A stretch of 58,256 nt of DNA from Verrucomicrobiota bacterium (GTDB taxonomy: Bacteria; Verrucomicrobiota; Verrucomicrobiia; Verrucomicrobiales; Akkermansiaceae), in assembly GCA_026397725.1 (NCBI GenBank), contig JAPLUI010000328.1:1-58256 (forward strand), read 5' to 3'. Shown here one piece after another: positions 1 to 6,599 of this stretch. The first letter of the stretch is position 1. The number at the start of each line of letters is the position of its first letter. The notes below the pieces were generated by a model that did no database searches, had not been told where the DNA came from, and saw only the letters and a list, made by a program, of their open reading frames with translations. The position numbers and the translations under genes are program-made.

Positions 1-123
1 GGCCATGACGATGAGGCTGCCGTGCAGGAAGCCTTCGGCCTGGGCGAGGAGCTGGTGGAGTTTGCTGCGGCAATGCCGTTCGGCGGCGGGCAACGAGGCT
101 GGGCTGACGGGGAGACGGGGCAT
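1..123 (-). CDS. Partial N-terminus of a small protein, possibly DUF6788-like
   Basis: The minus strand reads an open frame from an ATG at 123 to the window edge, giving 41 residues that begin MPRLPVSPASLPAAERHC and continue with LHQLLAQAEGFLHGSL. The pattern of a leucine-rich helix followed by 'FLxGSLxxM' resembles the start of DUF6788-type small proteins, which are often linked to transposons. The rest lies outside the window and no ribosome site is clear, so this could also be a chance frame. Confidence 0.4.
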   Translation of the reverse strand, partial: MPRLPVSPASLPAAERHCRSKLHQLLAQAEGFLHGSLIVMA

Positions 124-486
124 GGCAAAAGGGGCTCGGGCTCACTGATATACTTAAATATCTCAGGTTGCAAGGAAAAAGTCGGAAGAAAATCGAATGC
201 GAAAATGCTCGCGGCCCCGGCTCCGCCGGAAATCGCAGGTTTTGGCCGCCATCAAAGGACTTGCCGAAGCTCGGCTTTTCTCATTTCGAAATCGCTGCCC
301 GCCATTTTTCCCCGCCGACAAACCCCTAACATCCGTGTTGGCGGGACGCTGCTCAGATGGATGTCATCACCCGCCATGATTCACGAACTCGTCTGAAACG
401 CCAAAAAGTGCCAACTCATGTTCCACTGCGGTCAGGCCCTGTGGCGGGCCACCGGTGGCGCGGGTCTCCTGCCCGCCGCCCGCTGC
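124..486. other. Intergenic, no gene recognised
   Basis: This stretch of 363 bases lies between the partial edge gene and the oxidoreductase pseudogene. It has short AT-rich patches (around 148-165 and 270-310) that could hold a promoter for the minus-strand edge gene. I see no convincing coding frame on either strand and no strong hairpin. Confidence 0.5.
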
Positions 487-1313
487 CTATCCCACGCGTG
501 GCGGGGCGAAGCCGTTGCGGTAGTCGCGGCGGACGATGGTTTGGGTGGCTTGGGCGTGGTTGGAGAAGGCGAGTTTGGACTTGTCCCAGAGGAGTTCCTG
601 ACCGGGGAAGCGGGTGGCCTTGACGGTGAGCAGCACGGCTTCGGTGATGCGCACGGCGTCCTTGAAGGGGGGTGCGCAGTTCGGTCTTCTTGCCGAGGCA
701 GGTGTCCACCCACGCGTGCCAATGGTTGAGGCGCGGAAATTCCGGCAGGCCGGGCCGCCGCAGGCCTTCCTCCATGTTCCCATCGCGCCAGATCTTGAGG
801 CTGCCATCGGCTTCAAGGGTGAGGGTGCCTTTCTCGCACACCACCACGGTCATGTTGCCGCCCTTGATGGCTTCGGGAATCCGCAGCTATGCCAAGGTCG
901 GCTGTTGGTTGGAATCGTGGTAGTGGATCGGAAAGGTCGGGCCGACGAAGCGGTCGGAGTTGACCTGATAGACGACGCTGGCTTGGCACGGATTGACGTG
1001 GAAGAACTTGTCGGCGGGTTCCACGCACTCGGTCTTGACCGAGACCGGCGACCTCAATTCGTCGTATGCGAAGGCGTTGGGGTGGTCCTTGGCGGCTTTC
1101 GCGAGGTAGTTGGAGTCCACGTCGCAGAGGCCGCTGACCTCGGCCTCGGGATGGGCGGCGACTTGCTTGCGGTCGTTGCCGCCGATGGTGCCGACGACGC
1201 CGATGGAGAAGACGCGGAGTTTGCCATTGGGCGAGGCGGCGCGGGCACGCGGGAGGCCGAGGGTGCCGAGGCCGATGCTGGCGGCCGCCGTGGAGCGGGT
1301 GGGGATCGCTCAT
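487..1313 (-). pseudogene. Broken Gfo/Idh/MocA-family oxidoreductase
   Basis: Read on the minus strand, three pieces line up with one secreted NAD(P)-dependent sugar oxidoreductase. The first is a Tat-like start and Rossmann region (STAAASIGLGTLGLPRARA, then LRVFSIGVVGTIGGNDRKQV and 'VSGLCDVDSNYLAKAAKD'). The second is a middle piece (PADKFFHVNPCQASVVYQV). The third is the C-terminal part (GNMTVVVCEKGTLTLEADGS, then 'FPRLNHWHAWVDTCLGKKTE' and 'WDKSKLAFSNHAQATQ'). The start ATG at 1313 is out of frame with the Rossmann piece, and a stop separates the middle and C-terminal pieces. The joined length is about 270 residues against roughly 430 for the family, and the usual EKP motif is absent, so an internal deletion is likely. 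The family call is firm and the pseudogene status very likely. Confidence 0.75.
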
Positions 1314-1375
1314 CCACTGGAAAGATTCGTCCTGTCCTTGCCAAGCTGCCGCTCCTCGCATAGGGCTTGCCCGTC

Positions 1376-2011
1376 ATGATCCGCTTTTCCTTGTTAGGAA
1401 TTCCCATTCAGATCCATCCTTGGTTCTGGATCACACTTGTCATCATTGGCGGCGGCAGCACGGCCAACTCCAAGGATGGCATCCTCCGCCTGGCATTGTT
1501 CATCCTCGCCGGGCTCATCTCAATCCTCGTGCATGAACTCGGCCATGCCCTCACCGGACGCGCCTTCGGGGCCCGCAGCGAAATCACCCTGCAAGCCTTC
1601 GGCGGTTTGGCGGCGTTTGTCGGCGCGCGGTTCACCCGGCCACAGCAATTCCTGGTTACCGCTGCGGGACCCGTCGCCCAAATCCTCCTTGGGCTGATCC
1701 CCTACCTGCTGATTCCCGGCCTCTTCAAGCTCACCTCCAACGCGGGTTACTTCTGGATGATCCTGACCTGGATCAGTTTCGCATGGGCGCTCATCAACCT
1801 GCTGCCGGTATTGCCGCTTGATGGCGGGCAAATGCTCAACTCGTTGCTAGGGCCGGCCCGCATCAGGACCACGCTGTGGGTCACCATCATCACCTCCATC
1901 AGCGCGGCGCTGATTGTCTTCATGGACAGCGGATCGATCATCTTTCCGCTCTTTCTCGCCTTGTTTGGCTGGCAGGCCTGGCAGGCACTCAAACAAAATG
2001 CCTGGCGCTGA
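1376..2011 (+). CDS. Site-2 protease family (M50) membrane metalloprotease
   Basis: This is a 211-residue polytopic membrane protein of the M50 (site-2 protease/SpoIVFB-like) group, which cleaves membrane-embedded substrates. The zinc motif HELGH lies at residues 53-57 inside a hydrophobic segment, and the second metal-ligand motif appears near the C-terminus as LLPVLPLDGGQ. The N-terminal 'GIPIQIHPWFW' is typical of the compact group without a PDZ domain. I chose the ATG at 1376 because it matches the family N-terminus; a TTG three codons upstream is also in frame. It is divergent from the oxidoreductase relic and convergent with TerC. The substrate is unknown. Confidence 0.9.
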   Translation: MIRFSLLGIPIQIHPWFWITLVIIGGGSTANSKDGILRLALFILAGLISILVHELGHALTGRAFGARSEITLQAFGGLAAFVGARFTRPQQFLVTAAGPVAQILLGLIPYLLIPGLFKLTSNAGYFWMILTWISFAWALINLLPVLPLDGGQMLNSLLGPARIRTTLWVTIITSISAALIVFMDSGSIIFPLFLALFGWQAWQALKQNAWR

Positions 2012-2042
2012 AAGGTTGCCGAAGCCCGGCTGACAATGCACC

Positions 2043-2831
2043 TCAGATCTCGGCCGCAGGCGGGGGGACGCTGCTGGCGCGGGCGCGGAGATTGAGCATT
2101 TCCACCCCAAGCGAAAAGGCCATGGCAAAGTAGATGTAGCCTTTCGGGATCTCGAAATGCAGACCCTCGGCGACGAGGGCGGTGCCGATGAGGATGAGGA
2201 AGGCCAGTGCGAGCATCTTCACCGAGGGGTGGCGGGAGACGAAGTTGCTGATCGGCCCGGCCGCCAGCATCATGATGCCGACGGAAATGATCACGGCCAG
2301 CGCCATCACCGAGAGGTGGTCGGCCATGCCGACGGCGGTGATCACGGAGTCGAGCGAGAAAATGATGTCTATCAAGGCAATCTGAATGAGCACGCCGACG
2401 AAGTTGGCGGCCTTGGCGGGCACCTCGGAGTCGTCACTGGCATCAAGCTTGTGGTGGATTTCCTTGGTGGCTTTCCAAATCAGGAAGATGCCACCGAGCA
2501 GCAGGATGAGGCCCCGGCCGGTCATGCCTAACATGCCGGCGTGGGCGGGGGCATCCGGCATCATTTTCCACAGGGTCGGGGCGATGGGGATGGCGAAGAG
2601 GGTGGCCTTGAGGCCGGTGATCCAGGTGATGATGGAGAGCAGCAGCAGGCGGGTGAGCATTGCCAACGCGAGGCCGAAGGTGCGGCCTGCCTTGCGTTGC
2701 GCCGGTGGCAGGCGGTCCACCAGGATCGAGAGGAAGACGATGTTGTCGATACCGAGGACGATTTCGAGCAGGGTGAGGGTGGCGAGGGCGACCCAGGCAT
2801 TGGGGTCGGCGAACCAAGTGAAGTCAAACAT
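2043..2831 (-). CDS. TerC family integral membrane protein
   Basis: This 262-residue protein has about seven hydrophobic segments and the two acidic membrane motifs of the TerC/YgdQ family: 'LEIVLGIDNIVFLSI' near the N-terminus and 'IDIIFSLDSVITAVGM' in the middle. Members are linked to metal-ion export or tellurium resistance, and in some bacteria to manganese loading of exported proteins. The length is usual for the short form without CBS domains. It lies 20 bases downstream of sufE on the same strand, so the two may be co-transcribed. The family call is firm, the substrate is not known. Confidence 0.92.
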   Translation of the reverse strand: MFDFTWFADPNAWVALATLTLLEIVLGIDNIVFLSILVDRLPPAQRKAGRTFGLALAMLTRLLLLSIITWITGLKATLFAIPIAPTLWKMMPDAPAHAGMLGMTGRGLILLLGGIFLIWKATKEIHHKLDASDDSEVPAKAANFVGVLIQIALIDIIFSLDSVITAVGMADHLSVMALAVIISVGIMMLAAGPISNFVSRHPSVKMLALAFLILIGTALVAEGLHFEIPKGYIYFAMAFSLGVEMLNLRARASSVPPPAAEI

Positions 2832-2851
2832 GGGAGCGGCAGGAGGAGGAA

Positions 2852-3274
2852 TCAGTGAGGGGTGGTGGCGAAGGCGAGCACGCGTTGTTTCATCTGGGTG
2901 CTCATCAGGGTAAGGGCGTTGGCGCGGGTCGGCGCGAGGTGTTCCTTGAGCCCGGTGTGTTCGATGAAACTCATGTCGGCCTGCAGGATGGCATCGGGGG
3001 TCTGGCCATCCAAAACGCGGATGAACAGGGCGATCATGCCCTTGGTGATGAGCGAATCGGAATCGGCGTAGTAGCGGACTTTGCCGTTCTCACTGGCGGC
3101 ATCGAGCCAGACCTGGGATTGGCAGCCCTTGATCAGATGCGCGGGCGTCTTGGCGGACTCGGCCAGCGGCGGCAGGCGTTTGCCGAGGCTGATGATGTAT
3201 TCATAGCGTTCGGTCCAATCCTGGAAGAGGGCGAGTTCTTCGAGCACTTGGTGTTGTTGTTCGGGGATGGTCAT
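2852..3274 (-). CDS. sufE: SufE family Fe-S cluster assembly sulfur acceptor
   Basis: SufE takes persulfide sulfur from the cysteine desulfurase SufS and passes it to the Suf scaffold. The predicted 140-residue protein starts MTIPEQQHQVLEEL, and 'FQDWTERYEYIISLGKRLP' is the family's N-terminal signature. The acceptor cysteine is Cys51 in KGCQSQVW, followed by 'YYADSDSLITKGMIALFIRV', also characteristic. The frame is open to 3439, but the ATG at 3274 gives the normal family length, so the upstream codons are probably not translated. No other suf genes are in the window. Confidence 0.93.
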   Translation of the reverse strand: MTIPEQQHQVLEELALFQDWTERYEYIISLGKRLPPLAESAKTPAHLIKGCQSQVWLDAASENGKVRYYADSDSLITKGMIALFIRVLDGQTPDAILQADMSFIEHTGLKEHLAPTRANALTLMSTQMKQRVLAFATTPH

Positions 3275-3407
3275 GCGCGGCCAGAGTGGAGCGCGGGACC
3301 GGCCCTTGCGCAAGCGCGGAAACACAGACCAGCCGTGCGGGCTGCCTGGCACCCGCTCTGCGCCACCCATCCCATCCCGCAGAGTATCCGCCAACCAAGA
3401 ACTCCAA

Positions 3408-4958
3408 TCAGAAGATGCCGCTACTGCGCTCGCCTCCACTCGTCTTGAGGAAACGGTAGTAAACCTCTAACATAAGGGTGCAGAGACAGGTACTGAAGAC
3501 GTCATTATTGACATGGGGGCAGCCATTGGGTTTCCAAGAGCCATCCGGAGCTTGGTTGGTGAGCAACTGATCCCGGAACAAGGCATTGTATGCTTTCCAG
3601 TCATCACCGCCACTCTGCATCATGGCTTGGGATTCATAATAGTGAGCGTAGAGGTTGGCTTTGTTCTGGTAATCGAATTTGGTGTTATCCCGTACATACT
3701 TGGCGGCTTTGCGCACATCCGGCCCGTTGCCTTTCTCCCACATTTGGTTGCAGAGCATGCCGACGCCGGTAAGGGTGAAGTAGTCGCCATTCTTGGAGTC
3801 GGGTCCGGTGTAGCCATAGCCGCCGCCAGCATTCTGGCAAAAGGCGATGTATTTGAAGGCCTTGTTGAGGCAGGTGCTCCGGCCCTTGAATCTGATTCCG
3901 GTGTGGCTAAGGGCTTTCAGAGCCTGGATTTGCCAACCGACGATTGACATGTCGGTATGGCCGCCCGTGATTACGTACGAGTATGCCCAGCCACCGTTCA
4001 CATTCTGGTTGTCGATGATGAACTGGCCGGCCTTTTCCGCGACTTCCGCCAAATAGGGGACATCCTGGTTGATTTCCTTGCAAAAGGTCAGCGCTTCCCC
4101 CAACGCATAGGCCGCAATGCCATGCTCGTAGCACCAGGACTGTTGGGTGAAATTATCAGCGAGCTTGCCATCATTCTTCATGCCGATATCGACAAGATAG
4201 ATGATCGCCTTCAAACAGGAGTCGCCGAATTCATCGGAAGCAGGAGTCTCACAGTGGCCGAAGTAGGCGAGCAGGGCCAGTCCGGTCATGGCAACCTTGC
4301 TTTGGCCACTCCATGAGCCGTCTGAGTTTTGATTGGCCTTGAGCCACCGCAGGGCCTTGAGCACGGCATCTTCACAGGCTGCGGTGCCGCCGTTCTCGGT
4401 GATGCGTTTGAGCCGATCACCCCGGTCGCATCGCTTGCTCATGCTTGGAGGAACCAGCCCGAAGAGGGTGCCTTTGCCGTGGCCAGTGCCCATGCCGTTG
4501 CCAGTGCCGCTGCCCCTGCCAAAGCCGCGGCCCGACCCTGAGCCGCCCAACCCGCCGGTTGATCCGCTGGCATCCAAGGAGGTGAGCGGAGTCATTTCAC
4601 CAAACTGATCGGTCTGATCGGGGATTGCCAAGGGCGTGCGGGCGCCTTGCGCCACCACGCGTTTGGCTTTGCTGACGGGAACGATTTGCTTGCGTTGTTT
4701 CTGATGAATCTGATGTTCCGCGCCGCGCTCGCCGCCACCGCCACCCGGCGGCATGAAGTCCACCTTCTTTTCCGGTTCGCGAATGATTTGGAAAATCCAA
4801 AACGCGCCCAGGATGAGCACGATGGCGTGAACGATGATCGCGATGGAAAGTGATCGTCCGCCGATTCTGTCCCAAAGGGTCGCATTCATGACCACTACGG
4901 GTTCAAGTTCTTCTTGAATTTCTTGAGGGTCTTCGGTTACGTCGGTTGGCAAGTTCAT
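3408..4958 (-). CDS. TonB-like membrane helix fused to a squalene-cyclase-fold (prenyltransferase repeat) domain
   Basis: This 516-residue protein has a cytoplasmic tail, one membrane helix at about residues 37-57 (SLSIAIIVHAIVLILGAFWI) with a central His44, a charged linker, a Gly-rich linker (about 134-162), and a large domain from about 175 to 505 built of alpha-alpha repeats with QDGSW-like signatures ('NQNSDGSW', 'NQNVNGGW', 'NQAPDGSW'). The serine-to-histidine spacing in the helix recalls the TonB helix that contacts ExbB/ExbD. It sits 42 bases downstream of exbD in the same operon. The repeat fold is that of prenyltransferases and squalene cyclases, but no DXDD motif is evident, so I infer a binding or structural role in the periplasm. 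Two paralogues lie at 15-18 kb. Confidence 0.8.
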   Translation of the reverse strand: MNLPTDVTEDPQEIQEELEPVVVMNATLWDRIGGRSLSIAIIVHAIVLILGAFWIFQIIREPEKKVDFMPPGGGGGERGAEHQIHQKQRKQIVPVSKAKRVVAQGARTPLAIPDQTDQFGEMTPLTSLDASGSTGGLGGSGSGRGFGRGSGTGNGMGTGHGKGTLFGLVPPSMSKRCDRGDRLKRITENGGTAACEDAVLKALRWLKANQNSDGSWSGQSKVAMTGLALLAYFGHCETPASDEFGDSCLKAIIYLVDIGMKNDGKLADNFTQQSWCYEHGIAAYALGEALTFCKEINQDVPYLAEVAEKAGQFIIDNQNVNGGWAYSYVITGGHTDMSIVGWQIQALKALSHTGIRFKGRSTCLNKAFKYIAFCQNAGGGYGYTGPDSKNGDYFTLTGVGMLCNQMWEKGNGPDVRKAAKYVRDNTKFDYQNKANLYAHYYESQAMMQSGGDDWKAYNALFRDQLLTNQAPDGSWKPNGCPHVNNDVFSTCLCTLMLEVYYRFLKTSGGERSSGIF

Positions 4959-5000
4959 GGCGGATGGGGGGTGATGGCGGGGTTTTGATTCAGCACTGGA

Positions 5001-5453
5001 TTATTCCGGCGCGCTGGCTTGAAAGGTCACATTGCCGATTCGCGCACGGCTGAGGGCATCGAGGGTGTCGATGATGCGTTCATACTTGGCGAATTCGTTG
5101 GCATAGATGGTCACCAGCACCTCGGACCTGGTGGCTTCGCTGCTCTCGCGGAGTTGGTTGAGACTGCTGGCAAGCGATGGCAGCGACTTGTTATCCGGCG
5201 CGTCGAGAGGATCATCATTCAGATAGACCTGGCCGTCATCCTCAATGCGGATGGCGATCTCCTCGGGCATCGGCGTGTCCGTCTCGGTGACAATGGTGCC
5301 GGGCAGTTTGGTATTGTGGGCGTTCTCCACTTTGACCGCGCCGGCCATCACCATGAAAAAGAGCATGACCACGAACACCACATCGACCATGGGCGCGATC
5401 TGGAACCCGAGGTTGATCTGGGGCGGCACCTTGCGTGGTTGGCTGCGTCTCAT
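5001..5453 (-). CDS. exbD: ExbD/TolR family biopolymer transport protein
   Basis: This 150-residue protein has a short basic cytoplasmic start, one membrane helix (residues about 17-37, 'QIAPMVDVVFVVMLFFMVM') carrying the conserved Asp24, and a periplasmic domain of about 110 residues. ExbD forms a proton-driven motor with ExbB and acts on a TonB-type partner. It lies between an ExbB/ExbD relic (upstream) and the TonB-like toroid protein (downstream), all on the minus strand. No intact ExbB is present in the window, so the motor would need one from elsewhere. Confidence 0.92.
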   Translation of the reverse strand: MRRSQPRKVPPQINLGFQIAPMVDVVFVVMLFFMVMAGAVKVENAHNTKLPGTIVTETDTPMPEEIAIRIEDDGQVYLNDDPLDAPDNKSLPSLASSLNQLRESSEATRSEVLVTIYANEFAKYERIIDTLDALSRARIGNVTFQASAPE

Positions 5454-5459
5454 GGTGGT

Positions 5460-5655
5460 CTATTTGTTGGATGCGGCGAAGGCAATGTCGGCGATGCCAC
5501 CCTCCCCGACGAGGTTCATCACGCGTTGGATCTCAATGGCGGGCAGCGCCTTGTCGCCACGGATGACGGCCCGCAGCCACGGGTTGGCCTTCAGCCGGTC
5601 CTGCAGGCAGGAACAACAGGGCCGCATAGACGGCGAGTTTGAAGGTAGTTTTCAT
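5460..5655 (-). pseudogene. Relic joining an ExbB-like start to an ExbD-like end
   Basis: From the ATG at 5655 the frame reads a signal-like start (MKTTFKLAVYAALLFLPAG) and soon stops. In another frame the sequence then reads 'DRLKANPWLRAVIRGDKALP' and 'IQRVMNLVGEGGIADIAFAA' up to a stop at 5460. The second piece matches the C-terminal end of a periplasmic ExbD domain. Many Verrucomicrobia and Planctomycetes carry an ExbB-ExbD-ExbD row, so the simplest reading is a deletion that removed most of exbB and the first exbD. A collapsed assembly would look the same. The ExbD end is well supported; the ExbB identity of the start is inference from position. Confidence 0.6.
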
Positions 5656-5684
5656 AGTTGGGGGGCAGGCGGATGGGGTTGGAG

Positions 5685-6599
5685 TTACTTGATGCTTTCG
5701 AGAAGTTTGGCCGCCAGCTCGGCTGCTACGGTACCCTTGCTGTTGCGGATGGCGGAGTGGACCAGGGCGAGGGCTTCGTCGCGGCTGCCCTGGGCGGTGA
5801 GGATTTCCGCCGCGCGGAGCTGGGCCATCCCGTTGACCACGATCCCGCCGGACGGGTACAGGCAGGGGACCGCAAGATAGGTGTCCAGTGCGGCGTCCTT
5901 GCGTCGGTCATTCCTCAACAACTCGGCGAGAAAGAAACTGGCGTAGGCGCAGAGGTCGTCGGGCATGTCGTCGCTGATCACTTCCCGCAGCGCGGCCTCG
6001 CGCTCAGTCACCTTGGCTGTAGCCGGCTGCAACAGCGCCTTGCCAAGCGCCACAAAAGGATCCGGTCCCGAGTCCGGCGTGGCCTCTGAGATCTCCTTGC
6101 CAAGTGCCGCGCAGGGCCCGGCGAACCCATCCAAGCCGTCGGTCACCAGCACGGCGCGTGCCGCTTCCAGCCAGAAGGTACCCGGCAGTTTGGCGGTATC
6201 CGCGTGTTCGGCGAGGACGGGCGCGAGCAGCTTTCTCGCGTCTTTCGATTTGCCAGTGAGGAGCAGCGCAACGGCTTGGTTGATGGCGGCGGGCTTGTCC
6301 CCAACAACATGATCAACCGAGCTAACGGGAATGCTGGCTCCGGCCATGAAGTTGTCGGTATCGGTCTTGACCAGAAACTGATCCTTTTGCATCGAGACTG
6401 CGGAAATCGGCACGGCTCTGCCGTTTTGCAGGACGAGTTGGGTGGGCACCACCGGCTGGGCCGGAGCGGGGGGCGTGGCGGGGGCCGGATCGGGGGTCGC
6501 CGCTTGCAGCAACCGGGTGAAGGCCAGCGCGGAGCCCGCGCAGACCGCCAGCAAGGCCGGGCGTGAGACAACAGGAGGGATCATGGCTCGCGATGTCAT
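5685..6599 (-). CDS. Secreted protein of unknown function, TPR-like helical repeats
   Basis: This 304-residue protein has a signal-type N-terminus (about residues 12-33, 'RPALLAVCAGSALAFTRLLQ'), a Pro-rich linker with 'APATPPAPAQPVV', and a helical remainder rich in Ala and Leu that looks like degenerate TPR repeats. The start ATG overlaps the stop of the upstream TPR gene by four bases (ATGA), which supports this start and translational coupling. It lies between the big TPR protein and the ExbB/ExbD relic, suggesting a periplasmic partner of that system. I do not recognise a named family. Confidence 0.7.
   Translation of the reverse strand: MTSRAMIPPVVSRPALLAVCAGSALAFTRLLQAATPDPAPATPPAPAQPVVPTQLVLQNGRAVPISAVSMQKDQFLVKTDTDNFMAGASIPVSSVDHVVGDKPAAINQAVALLLTGKSKDARKLLAPVLAEHADTAKLPGTFWLEAARAVLVTDGLDGFAGPCAALGKEISEATPDSGPDPFVALGKALLQPATAKVTEREAALREVISDDMPDDLCAYASFFLAELLRNDRRKDAALDTYLAVPCLYPSGGIVVNGMAQLRAAEILTAQGSRDEALALVHSAIRNSKGTVAAELAAKLLESIK

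Noticed and set aside
614..1363. Long plus-strand open frame of about 250 codons
   Set aside because: It is antisense to the Gfo/Idh/MocA pseudogene, whose protein pieces are recognisable; the plus-strand translation has no family features.
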